Source: Desmodesmus armatus
Lineage: Eukaryota > Chlorophyta > Chlorophyceae > Sphaeropleales > Scenedesmaceae
DNA length: 64,000 nucleotides
Direction of reading: 5' to 3'
Assembly: GCA_007449985.2 (NCBI GenBank)
Contig: VIIQ02000015.1
Location: 62,001 to 126,000, forward strand
The position numbers and the translations under genes were made by a program. This document shows positions 23,592 through 36,662 of the stretch, piece after piece. The notes beneath the pieces were generated by a model. It made no database searches. It saw nothing but the letters and a program-made list of their open reading frames with translations, and was not told the DNA's origin. Position 1 is the first letter of the stretch. Every line of letters begins with the position of its first letter.

Positions 23592-26500
23592 GGCGACTCA
23601 GCCGATAGCTCCTTGTATTGCTGTGGTTTCTATGAAGAAGAGGGCCATCTGGTGGAATGCTATCCCGTATGGGATGAAGTGGTGCGTTCCAACATTTCAA
23701 ATGTACCGCAGGGTTTTTGCCTGACATTCGCAAAGCCAAGATTACTGCTCCAGTGTGGGTGAGAGGCCAGCTGAAATTGCACTTGGCTGCAGGTCGGCGG
23801 CATGCTGTTGACCTGAGCGCTGATAGCATCACAGCTGCAGCCCAGTACAACTGTCCCAGCTTGTGGTCTTTTGTGTTTCATAATAATGACGGCAACACAC
23901 GGTGCACGGCAATGCATGGGTGCATCAAGCTTCATACATGGCAGCCACCATAGGACATGCCTTGCAGCCTTGTCGGCACACCAATGTATTGTTATGGCAA
24001 CATATAAGCACATAAGTGCATATAAGTGTACACTGCAAGGCTTGCACTGCGTGCAGAGGACAACCCTTGACACCCAATGTGATGGAGACTGCATGAGCTG
24101 AATTTCACCTATCAAAAATGCGAAGCACACATCTGTGACGAGATAACCGCAAGCAAGAGCACAGAAAAACAGGGCATCCGTTCAAGCCCCAGCCAATAGA
24201 CGTGCAAGATGTCATGCCGCGATGCTGGTGTGTGCCTGTTGTCCATAAGCCCCTTACTCAACAGTGACGTCAGCAGCTTGTGCAGCAGGTGTCGTGTTGT
24301 GCCGCACAGGCACCAATCCGCAAAGACAGACAACACACCAGCACTGCTCAACCCTCCCCAAACAGCCAACTGAACCCCACTTGCAGGCTCACACCAGTCA
24401 ACAGATATGCACTCTGCAACAGCAAGCCACCGCAACTGCTGTCTTCCACATGCGCTCCGCATCCCCAACTGCCAGAACGGCTGCACTCTACAGAGCTCAG
24501 GCAGCACGACTTTCTCAAGAGGTGGCTCGATACTCTGCCCCCAAAGAGCATTCTGCACATGCTGGCCTGAATCTCTGCAGACTACGGTACTGCCGTACAG
24601 CGACCCTGGCACACAGGCCGTTTTGATCCACCCACCCAGACCAACAGGCACTGCATGCACTCTTGAGTGTGGTCAGGGCCTGTCTGTGTCATAGCTGGTG
24701 CTCTGCACTAATCAACGAGGAGTCTGCGGCTCAGCCGAAAGCAACAACACTGCTGCCAAACAGCATCGGCCGCACCTGTCCCAACCGCTGCAAACAAGCA
24801 CAAGCAGCATGGCAAACTGCTGACCGCCATAGCAAACGAGCCACAGCAGTGTGATTGGCGCTAAAAGAAAAAGTAGATTTGCCATCGAAAGCTGTGACAC
24901 GGAACATCACCATACAAGCTCAGACACCTGATCAAGGGCACCGGACGCGCCAGCAGACGCTAACAGCACCCGCAACAGATGAAACAGCATGGTAATGCAG
25001 CCGCAGCCATGCAACGCACAACTGTGCAGGGCGCTTCGTGCCACAGTGCAAGGTGCGGCACCTCCAGCTTGGATGATCTGCCTTGGCAACAGCACTGAGT
25101 AAAAGGCGTCCATTCTGTGTGCTGGGTGGCAACAGGCAGATGCCTGTCTGATACAGCAAACCTGGCTTGGGCTGAACTTTTAAAACAGGGGAAATTCTTG
25201 CTCACACGATGCATTCACCTCAAACCTACCAGCAGCTGCTGTCCCAACAACGCACAGGAAGCAAACCACGCCGGCAACCCAGCAGGTGCTCTGTTCCCTA
25301 CACAGCTCAGCTCACAAAGTACCCCTTGTCCATGCCTTGCCCCTGCATGCCATGTGCTGCTGTGGCCTGCAGGCAATCAACTCACATCTGGCAACACAGC
25401 TGTACAGCGCATGCAGACGGTGACAGCACAACCTTGATTCAACTGGCGGCCAGCGCCCGGCACATGCTGGCCACTGTGGGCTCATGTACTCGAACTCGGA
25501 TGCAAATTCAGTTATCACGAGGGGTTGATGACACAAGCACCCCCAAACACAGGGCAGATGTAGCTGCACAGCTGTGATCAGTGTCTCATGGCGCCTCAGG
25601 AAGGCCAGGATGCCATGAGAAGCGCCACATCACAACATAAGGTGTGATGCACCAAGACAGAGGACCAGGCTGATCGGCAAGGAGCCCCCCCCCCCGGGTG
25701 CATTCCGGCAGTCTGATCGGCAATCTGATCGGCAAAGATGCCCCCCCGTGTTGCCGCAACACTGAGTGTAGATCCACTATTCATGGTGATGGCACAATTT
25801 ACAAGGCAGAGTACGAGGCAGCCGTACACCTGCACGAGCACGTATCGTCGGCAACCCGAAAAAGCCATGGCGCTATGACAAGCTCAAAGTCAGAACAACA
25901 GTTGGGGAACCACTGCTGATGCCACAAGGGCCCAAAACCAGTCAACTGTTGCAAGTGTTGACCACCCAATGCTCCCCCTTAAAGAAGTGGGCAATGGCAA
26001 CACGGCAAGTCAACATGTGCATCACTGCTCCCAACCAGCTCGGCTGTGCACATGCTGCGGCATGCATTGCCTGGATCCTCGCCCCACAAGCCACAAGTGC
26101 TCACCCACTGTTCAAGTGTTGACCACTCAATGCTCGGCATCTGGCCTAACCAGCAGCAAACAACTGCTGCCTGAGGCCCACAGCACCCAACATGTGCAGC
26201 ACCAGGTCAACTCCATAACATAATCTCGCATGTTCTGCCTACATAGGGTTGTAGACCCTAAACAAGCAGGCAGCCAGGACACCGCCCTGTCCTACAGAAG
26301 CACAGCAGGCCCCATGGCAGCCCTCAGCCAGTCCATCAGCAGCAGCACAGCTGCCCCACCAACCCACGGCAGCCTCCAGTTACACCAACACAAGAGTTGG
26401 GGACCGCTCCCTATGCCCAAGGACGGCCCCAAACACACATGAGCTTGCCACAGACCTCCCCTGCCCACATACATCAGCGTCTGAACTGCAGGTCTGCAGG

Positions 26501-28163
26501 TACGGTGCAACCACAGTACAGTCAGCTCAGCTGTTAATACCCCGATTGCACTGCACACCCACCCGTAACGCACCAGCACACAGACCACCAACACCAACAC
26601 ACATATACATGAAGGTGCTGGAGTGAACCGCGATGCTTGTGACGATTGCATTGACGAAGCACTACAGTAGAAACATGCAGCTGGTGCACACCAATGAGCG
26701 CAGACTGCCAAACTTCACCACACGTTAGGGGCCAAGAGGCATCAGCACCCCCTGTCGCTGTTGAGCACAATGCACAAAAAGTGTCCGCAGGCATATGTTC
26801 ATCTTTCTGGTTGACCCAGACAATTCAGCTCAGAAAGCACCCCCAACTATGATATCATCCACACGCACCCCCTCCACAATCATAACGTGACAGCACCTGC
26901 ACCAGATGCAGGCAGGACTACCAACCCGATGCCCCACCAGCTTCACCGCCCATGGCCCACATCACTGGCCAGGTCACTGCACCAGCAGCCCTTCAAATTT
27001 GTTCGACCTAGGCAACACAAGTTGACATCACGTGCTCTGTGATGATAAGACCAGCACACATGCCGCCCAGACAGGCACATTGAGTGCTGACGATGGTAAC
27101 TGTGAATGCAGAGCATGCTGTGTGACTCAGAGAGGCCCACAAACCACACGTTACTGTGTGTCCATTCACCTGTGCTGTGCAAACACGTTGTCCCAGCAAC
27201 CCTAAACCCCAGCCTCAAACCTAAACCCCAAGGGATTCAGATGAAGTGACAAAGGATGCACTAGGGGTCGACCCCTGCTGCCTTCTCAACAGCGCAACAG
27301 CACAAGCCGCACAACACCAACTCACTGGTTCACAAAGTCTGTTAGAGGATCTGCGCTGGCTGGCAAGAGCCAGCCAGGACAGCAAACATGACAACAGACA
27401 TCAAGCAGAAGCATCACCACCCTTGCCTCAAAAGGAAGTCCACGCAACAGCAGGGCAGCGCACGCGATCTGGTGCACAATGCATCTGCATCCAACATTGT
27501 TTCTGACACTGTGTCTGCCGCATGCTGCTGAACAACAGTTCTAGGATGGTGATGATACAGTGCTCAAGACACAGTCTCGAGCCAGCACTCGCACTGCCAG
27601 AGGTACAGCGCACTGCCAGAGGTACAGGAACCAGCATTAGACTGCAACGTCAGCGGCACTGACCAGTAACCCTCAAGCTCGTGAGGACCAAGAGCGATGC
27701 TCCTTGAAAACCCAAGCTGAAAGATACAGATATATCCCAGGACTGTCAGGGGGCCTGATAGGCTGTGGGTGGAACCTGAGACCCTGCAGCATTTCAGACC
27801 AACACAGGAGCCTGCCTCGACAGTCCAACAAGCAGCGATCAGTGTCTTGGACAACCCAACAAGGCAACGGCACCCACAGCTCCCCAACACACAGGTGCAT
27901 TGCTCACTGAGATGGGGGAAACCTCTGGGATCTGCTAAGCAGGCCACTGAAGGGCATCCGCATTTGCCCTAAAAGTACGGCGGGCAATCAGCGGCCCAGT
28001 GGGGCCTGACAAGTGCGGTGGGCCTGAGACCCTGCAGCTTTTCAGACCAACACAGAGCCTGCCTCAACAGTCCAACAAGCAGCGATCAGTGTCTTGGACA
28101 ACCCAACAAGGCTACGACCGCACAACTGCAATGTGCATTGGAAACTGCAACACCCAGCACCAC
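23592..28163. repeat. Repeat-derived intergenic region; left arm of an inverted pair
   Basis: Bases 23592-23935 are the end of block 1. From about 24.1 kb to 27.6 kb the sequence matches, in reverse and with moderate divergence, 52.4-56.9 kb. Examples are 24231-24450 with 56590-56880 and 25200-25600 with 55400-55670. A C11 run lies at 25685-25695. Bases 27.5-28.1 kb match the window start and, inverted, 52.0-52.4 kb. No gene is supported. Confidence 0.6.
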
Positions 28164-29705
28164 CTACAATCAATCAATCACAGCCATAACTCACCCAAAA
28201 CAACAGGGTCCTACAGCACATAATTGAGACTGCTCCTTATGGCAAAGAGGGCTGCAGTCCCACATTACTTAACCACTGGACATTCTGAATCAACAGTGAC
28301 TTCTCCTTCGACGCGTGCATTGTCCACCCACCATCCGAGTCAGTATCACGATGGCAGCTCGACAGCTGCCTTGCAACCCCAGCCACTTCGTTCAGCTGGT
28401 GCCCGCGTCCACGCGCTCCCTTGACCCCCTCTGCATGCCGTCACATGGTGGGGCACACTGTCCGCCTAGGGTATGCTATGGATCCTGTCCCAAACACACA
28501 TGCAGGCAGCCAACACACACTCTTCTGAGCCTGCGCCCCTCACGGCCACATTGCAGCGCAAGTGGCAATACCCTGCACCACCTACAATCAATCAATCACA
28601 GCCATAACTCACCCAAAACAACAGGGTCTCACAGCACATCACTGAGACCGATCCTTATGGCAAAGAGGGCTGCAGTCCCACATCACTTAACCACTGGACA
28701 TCCTGAATTAACAGTGACTTCTCCTTCGACGCGTGCATTGTCCACCCACCATCCGAGTCAGTATCACGATGGCAGCTCGACAGCTGCCTTGCAACCCCAG
28801 CCACTGAGTCCAGCTGGTGCCCGCGCTCCCTTGACCCCCTCTGCATGCCGTCACATGGTGGGGCACACTGTCCGCCTAGGGTATGTTATGGATCCTGTCC
28901 CAAACACACATGCAGGCAGCCAACACACACTATTCTGAGCCTGCGCCCCTCACGGCCACATTGCAGCGCAAGTGGCAACACCCTGCACCACCTACAATCA
29001 ATCAATCACAGCCATAACTCACCCAAAAAAACAGGGTCCTACAGCACATAACTGAGACCGCTCCTTATGGCAAAGAGGGCTGCAATCCCACATCACTTAA
29101 CCACTGGACATCCTGAATCAACAGCGACTTCTCCTTCGACGTGTGCATTGTCCACCCACCATCCGAGTCAGTATCACAATGGCAGCTCAACAGCTGCCTT
29201 GCAACCCCAGCCACTGAGTCCAGCTGGTGCCCGCGCTCCCTTGACCCCCTCTGCATGCCGTCACATGGTGGGGCACACTGTCCGCCTAGGTTATGCTATG
29301 GATCCTGTCACAAACACACATGCAGGCAGCCAACACACACTATTGTGAGCCTGCGCCCCTCACGGCCACATTGCAGCGCAAGTCGCCACACCCAGCACCA
29401 CCTACAATCAATCAATCAATCACAGCCACAGCTCACCCAAAACAACAGGGTCCTACAGCACATAACTGAGACCGTTCCTTATGGCAAAGAGGGCTGCAAT
29501 CCCACATCACTTAACCACTGGACATCCAGAATTAACAGACACCTCTCTTTCAACGCGTGCATTGTCCACCCACCATCCGAGTCAGTAACATGATGGCAGC
29601 TCGACAGCTGCCTTGCAACCCCAGCCACTGAGTTCAGCTGGTGCCCGCGTCCGCGCGCTCCCTTGACACCCTCTGCATGCCGTCACATGGTGGGGCACAC
29701 TGTCC
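28164..29705. repeat. About 410-bp tandem array, 3.75 units
   Basis: Unit starts (CTACAATCAATCAATCA) are at 28164, 28582, 28992 and 29402, so periods are 418, 410 and 410. Each unit carries ATGGCAAAGAGGGCTGCA, GTCACATGGTGGGGCACACT and a CCTAGG(G/T)TATG site. A diverged single unit is at 640-960. The units have no shared open frame that looks like a gene. Confidence 0.92.
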
Positions 29706-30493
29706 GCTGTGCTCAACCCTTCTGCACTCTGTAGGCCTTACACACCCGCCTATGTCAAACAAACCCCCCTGCCATACAGGTTCGACCCACGTCCACAGGT
29801 ATCAAGTGCCTGGTGGTAAGAATCATACCACACGACGCCAACGGTGCCAACCATACCACGCGACACCAACAGTGCCGACCCACACAACAGCAGCAGCAGG
29901 GGTCGTAAATGTGACTGATCACAAAAGTGCAGCCAGCTAACACTGCGGCCATGCTTGGACATGGCAGGGAAGTTAACCGCCACATGCACTCATCCGTGAA
30001 GGCCAGCACACATGCCGGCGTGACAGGAATAGATTGCGCCAACCATTGTGCCTGAAGTATTGTTATGCGGAGGTGACACCTGAATAGTCTCAGGTGCAAC
30101 TGGGCTCCTGAGGTATGCAAAAGGAAAGCACCACACCTTGCTGTATTCCTGCAGCCTTGCTGTGCAGCCCGACGGGACCGACGGGAGTGCAGCCGGGCAA
30201 AAGGTGAAAAGATACTACCTGAGCACCCCTGAAAGGTGAAAACCTATGCCATGCTCAAAAGGCACGCACGCGCGCACACGGTCTGCTCTACTGAAGAGCT
30301 TGGGATGTCGAAGCGCCTGAAAGTAACAAGACAGCTTTTGCCTTGCGCACACCGCCCATGCAGCAGCAAGTCCACGCACCACATGTGTTCCTTGCCCGCA
30401 CACTACACACAACCTAGCACTCCATTTGCTGTAGCGCCTGCCCTGAACACAGGCTGGCAGCCAGCACCCCCCTCCCCTGCCTCCCACACCAGC
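29706..30493. other. 3' flank of AP2-C, no gene
   Basis: Homologous to 960-1818 downstream of AP2-A and, inverted, to sequence after AP2-E. Only repeat-like sequence is seen. Confidence 0.5.
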
Positions 30494-32688
30494 TCAATTC
30501 CACATCCCGCACAGCTCGCTCAGAGCCTCCAGCACGGCCAAACCCAGGCGTGTGCCAGCCCCCGCCTGCAGCTGCAGGCGCCAGGTGTGCAGGATGCTGC
30601 CGAGGCCCTGTGCTGCCTGCGGCCCTGCGCACAGTGCGCGCAGCTCCAGCAGCGCCAAAATCAGCTGCTCCAGCACGACCACGAGGAACGCGCTGTCAAA
30701 GGCACCCGCAGGGTGCGCGGAAGCAATTGCGGTGAGGTTGCTGCACAGACGCATCACCAAGGATGCCACTAGGGCACCCACGGCGCCGCTGCTGCTCAGG
30801 CGTGAGCGCAAGCGAGTCACCCAGTCGATGGCGACCATGCCTGCATACTGATGGCCGCTGGCTGCCAGCAGCATGCACATGCTGTACAGCTGTGTCAGGT
30901 GCAGGATGGATGTGTCCACAAACAGCACCAGCTCACCAACGCTCGCCAGAGCAGCCAGAGACGACGGCTGCTGCAGGTGGTGGTTGAAGGCTGCACCAGC
31001 TGCCGCAGGCGCGCGTGCGTGGGCATGTGCGCATACCCCAAACCCTGCTGCTGCCCCTGCAGCTGCTGCTGGCGCCAGATCCCCAGACGATGTGGAGTAC
31101 TGGGAAGCTCCTGCTGCCTGTGCAAGGAACCCACTGCAAAAGCCAGCTGGGCTGACCCCTGGCTGCTGCTGCTGCACAGACGCTGCGCCTTGAGCAGCAG
31201 GAGAGCCCATGAATGGGCTGCCTGGCGCAGGAAGCTGCCACTGCTGCTTCCGGAACCTGAGCAACAGCAAGAAGCAGCATGGCAAGGTGTCAGTTCATGA
31301 ACTTGGCCGTGGTGTCAGTACATACTCTTTGCCTTTGTGTGTTCAACCATGCTGCACATGCCGCCGTGACCTGAGCTGCAGGAACCAACAGGACAAGCGG
31401 CAACTTTGAGTTATTGGTGATGATGGTGCGCAACCCCTAGCAACAGCAATAAGGGCATGTTGCTCATCACCAAAAGAGTGGTGCTTTGCAATGGTAGGCT
31501 GTGAATGTCCTTGGAGGCTTCTGTGTTCACCCATCCTGCGCATGCGCATGCCGCCGCAACCTGAGTGCAGGAACTAACGGGACACGAGGCAACTTCAGTG
31601 ACTGGCACCGTACCTTTGCATTGTGTCATACTGCAGTGGCGTGGCTGCTACGTTGCTTGGTCCTGCTGCTGCAGCAGCAGGAGAGCAGCCAACACTGCCT
31701 CCCAGCAGCACCTTGAACTGCTGCTGCGCAGCAGCGCCTGAGCTGCTTGTCCATCCTGCCGCAGCAGCAGGAGGGCAGGCTGTGCCGGCGCTGAGCAGCA
31801 GCAATGCCCCCTGCTGCTGCATGCCGACTGCTCCAAACGCAGCCTCTGCCGCAGCAGGCACTGGCGTGCTGTCTGTGAAGATCTCATCAAGGAGTGCTGC
31901 AAAGTCTGAGCTGTCAGCATCCATGTCTGCCTGCAGCAGGGCATCTAGCTCTGGGACTGGCTGCATGTCTGTTGCAGAAGACCCAGCTGACATCTCGCCT
32001 ACTGCCATCATGCTCATGTCTGCGTCTTGAAAGCCGTGCAAAAACCCGCTGTGCTGGCCCAAACCCCCATCCTGCATGGCTGCCATGGGCAAGCTGTCCC
32101 CTGCTGCGGCGCTGGCCGCTGCAGGTGCTGCTGCTGGTGGTGCTGCTGGTGCCGGTCCCGATGCTGCTGCTGGTGCTGGGGGTGCCGGTGCAGGTGCTGC
32201 TGCTGGGTCAGCGTGCCCCCCTGCTGCTGGTTGGTTGAGCCAGGTGGCAGGAGCACGGTAGGCACTCTCCAAGCCCAGAGCGCTCAAATGCCTGCGGATC
32301 CTGTCATCTACATCCTCACTGAACGCTGTCAGCGTGCCAGGAGAGAAGTTTGTGGCCCTGTAATGCTGGGCGTTGATGGAGAGGATTGCCTGGTCGTACG
32401 CCCGCTGTGCCTCCTCTGCGGTGCCGAACCTACAGTGACCAGAACAAAAGTGATGAGCTTAGCTGATCAAGCGCTGTCACACGCAGCTGGTGGCGGGGTT
32501 GAGCAGAGTGGAAAATCAGGTGGTTGGTCAGGTGGAGTCTGGTAAGTCGCCTGTTCCTGTCTGCGCCGTTTCCTCCTCGCCGGTGCCTACCTGCCAAGAT
32601 CGAGGGTGCCGTTGAAATGGTATCTAGCCCTGAATGCTGCCTTGCGGCCAGCTTCGAATGAAACTCCCAGCCCATATGCAGGCGACAT
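30494..32688 (-). CDS. AP2/ERF-domain transcription factor-like protein, intact copy C
   Basis: Three exons, 32591-32688, 31614-32429 and 30494-31256, with GT-AG introns; the summed length of 1677 is divisible by three and gives 558 aa. The start is the ATG at 32688. Residues about 6-61 form an AP2 domain: GLGVSFEAGRKAAFRARYHF, then GTLDLGRFGTAEEAQRAYDQ, ending ATNF. This matches the three-strand plus helix layout with LG, F-T-EEA, AYD and NF signatures, but it lacks the WG of plant ERFs. Intron 1 splits the domain after LG. A DDRIRRHL segment, a Pro/Ala linker, an acidic-hydrophobic block (about 193-219, ELDALLQADMDADSSDFAAL) that may activate transcription, and Gln/Ala stretches follow. The last ~154 residues are a hydrophobic, probably helical domain of unknown family. 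It is the reference for the other copies. Confidence 0.8.
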
Positions 32689-35600
32689 GGCGACGCGTCA
32701 GGACCGCAGCGTTATGTCTAAGGCTCTATCTACGAAGTTGTGCATGAGGCAATGCTGGATCACAGAGAGCACGGGTCCCCTCTAATCTGCCTTTCAAAAC
32801 TGTAACATGGATTGTCAGTAGACAGTCGTTCACGTCCGCCACCAGCAAAATGGCTGACAATGACTGCTGTACGCGTGTTTTGTGCCAAGAAAGGGAAGCT
32901 GCCCCCGCTCCCCTCAAGGATCCAGCCAGCCAATGTCACCTCACCCTAGGGTGGCCTGCGGTGACGGACCCCAGGGTGACGGACTCTGTATGTAAACTCA
33001 TGGCTTACAGCTGTTGCAACGGATGGACAATGCAGCGGCCTGTGCACATCAAGGTGAGCCTGACGTGCATGCCTTGGGCCTGGCAGAGTGCACTCTGACT
33101 GATGCCACACACAGAGTGCACTCGGCCAGGCTGGAGCATCATAACATTCAAGCCTAAACAATGAAGCAAACTTACGTCAGTGAGACACAGTTGCCATGAC
33201 CACAGTTACATCTTGCAATGTGGCTCTGGTGTCCCCGTGATATTTCAATCAAATCCCTGAGCGCTGCAGCCAGCACTGACTGCTACACAATACAGCAGGT
33301 GTCGTGTTGCGCACAAACAAAAACACCACCTCACAACCAGGACAGCAGGACGCCAGCACTGATCCCACCTAAGAGGAGCAATACAACCTACTCAACCCCA
33401 GTCACTGAGTGAAGATTCCACCAGTCAGCCACAGCCCTTGCAAAAGCAAGCAACTGCGCCTATCGCACTGCTAAATAATGTACATCGTGCATGCATTGCT
33501 GATCCCAACCACCAGCGTCACTGCAGTGCCCGTAGCTTGGCTGGCATGTCTTATTCTATCTGGGCAACCTGCCCTCCTGACAGTGCATGGCACATCCATG
33601 CTGCCCAAAACCCTGCCAACTCCTACCCGGGTTGAACCCTGACAGCGACCCTGTGAGGCCGGGTGGTTCAATACTCCAACCATAGCCACAGGCCTTGCAT
33701 GAACTCAGGGCTGGGGCTGTGTCACTTGTAGTGCCCCATTGGTCGACGGGAGATCTCAGAACCAAAGACAAGGGGCAACACCAGCATATTATATCAGTGT
33801 TTGAGCCGAGCTCAAAGCAGCGGCAGCACCTGATGCAACTGCCAGCAAAAACCAAAGACACTGCTGAGCATGATGCATGTTGATGGGACAGTGGGGTGAG
33901 GCTGCATGCCCGACAGGAACATGCCCAAGCACTGGGCGGCCCAGACAAGGGACGAAGGGCACTGCACACACCAGCGGGCATGAACAACACCCTCACCAAA
34001 TCGACAGCAGGGGCACCCACAATCTGCAGTGCACTCCACGCGACTGCCTCTTGGTATCTTTAAATTCTTTCCTATCCACAGCAACGGAGTTCAAGGCATG
34101 CGTTCTTGTATGCCTGGGCCTGCATGTGCAACATGTACACCCAGGACTGCACTGTTGATGCAGCAGCATAGCTCCCACTTGTTGGTAACCTCCCAGCCAG
34201 GCAGAGCCCCACTCATACAATGCTTCAACCTCCCAGCAACTCCTTCGACACAATGTCCAGATTCAAGTCACACGGGCAGCACAGCCGATGCTCTGTTCCC
34301 TCACCAGCTCAGCTCATGGAACACCCCTTGTCCCTGCACGCCATGGGCTGCTGTGCTCTGCAGGCAGTCTGTGTCTGGCCCCACAGCTGTGCACATGTTG
34401 CGACAGATGGTGGGACGTATGTTTTTAGGGAGGACTCCCAAACCCCAGTAGTGGCAGTCCATAGGGCCCAAGTGCCTTTGTGTCAGCACCAGCTAGCCAC
34501 TCTGAGGCAAGCTAGACCCTCAAGTGTACACCCCAAATCTCTCAGGCCGGGCTTTGCGCCTGCATGCAAGAGAGAAGAAGCGGACTTGCACTGCACCAGC
34601 CACATGCCTATGCAAAGGACCCACAACACATCCATTCCAAACACCCCAGCTTGCCAAATGTAAACACCCCAAACAGGCAACCACCAACAGGCACGCACCG
34701 CGGTAGACTAGAAGGCGGCATTATTCTCTTGCAGGTAACCGCCATGGTCAGAGCGCGCTGACAAAGCACGTTCGCACTACTCAGGGAACATCCAGCGCAC
34801 AACTATGCGCACCGCTGTCCAACAATATCCACTACTTGGGTGCCACGTGGCATCTGCACCCCCGCTTGCTGGAAGAGGACGCTGCACTAAATGCCTTTCA
34901 ATGCTTTCTCCTCTTCCAACCTACTCACTGCATCAAGTGGAGAATGCACCCCCAGCAGCCTGTCAGACTGCTTTGGCACAGCATCCAGTTGCAAGCCTCC
35001 CACAGCCAAACCACACGACAGCAGCACTCGCATCAGATACATGCAGGACTGTCAACCCAAAGCCTCGCCAGCACCACCACCAGCACACTCTGTGTGTACA
35101 TCCAAGCAAGACAGCTCAACATGCCGTGCACTGTGAGAACACGACAAGCACGTATGCCGCCAGAACAGGCAAGAGTAGTGCTAACTGTCGTGACTGAAGT
35201 AAAAGACCGCAGCAACCTGAATCAACAGACAGCAACAAGTTCATGTGTGTCCATGCATGTTCGCGTGCATGTCGGTGTTCCCAAGCCATTTGAATAGTGA
35301 CAGGCTGCACCCCCAAGCCGTCCCTACTGCCTTGAAACCCGTAACCAGACCAACATAACACCACACACCGACAAAGACCAACACTACGCCACAGGCAGAC
35401 ACATACGGTCTGCACTGCCTGGCAAGGACAACAAACAAGCAAGCAGAAGCATCACATCAGCACTACTATAGAAGAAGCATCACATCAGCGCTTCCTGACG
35501 GTGGACGTAACCATTTGTAACAACCTCCACCCCCGCACACCTTACATCCTGGCCCCTAAGCACAGCCCAGCGGCATGTCAGCGCACAAGGCACGACCTGT

Positions 35601-36507
35601 CTGCATCTGCAAACAGATCTCTGCATACTGTGTCTGCATGCTACTGAGCAGCAGTTGTAGCATGTAGGATGGTGGTGATACAGCACATGAGACACAGTCT
35701 TGTCCCAGCACTACCGCTACAACAGTCCAGATCAGGACTAGCACTGCAGAGACAGCGGTACCGTCCGTTAACCACAAGCTTCTGAGGTCCTGAGCCATGC
35801 TTTCTAGCATGTCACAACTGCAGGTTCAAACCCACACGCAAAGAAGTGGTGGGTGTTCTGGGCTGGGGGCCAACTTGGGCAACTTGGCAGTGCCCTTGCA
35901 GCAGCCAGCTGAAGACTGCATACACCCATTGTCACTCCGCCACCACATACGACACACATGCACAGAGAAGCTGCAAAGGGGCGCCGCCTTTCAAGCACAC
36001 ACAGGCCACACCGTCGTGACGATAATCCCATTCCGTGTCTCGGAGGCCACAACGTGATAACAATCACAACGGCACACAAGACGTTTGCAACACAGCACCA
36101 AGGTGGCGCTGGCAGCCCAATAATCTGTCAAGGGCCCCAGTTACTGCACTAATCACGTGCCGAGCTGCTGCTACCCAACCTAGCCTAAATGTGCACGTCA
36201 CAACCCTTACAAGGCGCACATCAAAACACTTACACTGATCCCCCCAAGCAGCCCAGCACCTAAAGCATGTGCTTCGCATGCAATGCCCAGATTTTCCTTG
36301 CATGCTGGTGACTGCTTACACATGCTGGTGCCCGCTGTAAACCCTTGACTGCCACGCCAGCAGTCACCGCCCAAATGCTCACACACCCAGAGCACAGCCA
36401 GCACAATACTTGCAAGACACTCTCAGCCTTGCACTTTGCCCATCAGCAACACAGCGGGCGCTATAGCACACACTCCTAGCAGCCGCAGGTCAGCCTGGGC
36501 CACCACA
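32689..36507. repeat. Upstream flank of AP2-C and dispersed repeats
   Basis: Bases 32689-33225 are the inverted partner of 48700-49223 (AP2-E upstream), and 33230-35138 the inverted partner of 46655-48600. Bases 34922-36500 recur directly at 62263-63836. The flank has TTTACATACAG (reading toward C) where AP2-E has TTTATATAGAG. No gene is supported. Confidence 0.65.
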
Positions 36508-36532
36508 AAGTCAACAGTATCCATATTTGACT

Positions 36533-36551
36533 GGGACAGGCACCCTGTCCC
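36533..36551. promoter_or_regulatory. Inverted-repeat element upstream of collagen copy 2
   Basis: GGGACAGG-CAC-CCTGTCCC, identical to 10492-10510, 112 bases upstream of the ATG. Confidence 0.45.
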
Positions 36552-36573
36552 AGACGCCGTACCATTTCAAGCA

Positions 36574-36581
36574 GATAAAAG
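36574..36581 (+). promoter_or_regulatory. TATA-like box of collagen copy 2
   Basis: GATAAAAG, 82 bases before the ATG at 36663, in the same position as in copy 1. Confidence 0.4.
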
Positions 36582-36662
36582 CACCACTGCATCGACGTTG
36601 CACCCATCACCCCTTCAGACGGAGACGACTGACCTGTGAGCAAGCCATTCCCTCTGGCCTGG

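Larger units (their letters stand above)
10468..23935. repeat. Segmental duplication block 1 (partner 36508-46652)
   Basis: Direct duplicate. Bases 10468-16358 pair with 36508-42898, and 20308-23935 pair with 42902-46652. Bases 16359-20307 have no counterpart, since copy 2 has only CAG there. The block carries collagen copy 1, a Q/A-rich region and AP2-B. The left edge is just upstream of the collagen promoter elements. The right edge is a GTGCATCAAGCTT string, after which the copies diverge completely. Confidence 0.85.

Noticed and set aside
24100..28100. Several open frames of 60-140 codons as genes
   Set aside because: The same sequence recurs inverted at 52.4-56.9 kb with indels that break every frame.
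28164..29705. CRISPR-like array
   Set aside because: Repeats are about 410 bp and nearly contiguous, without short repeats and unique spacers; the rest of the window is eukaryotic.
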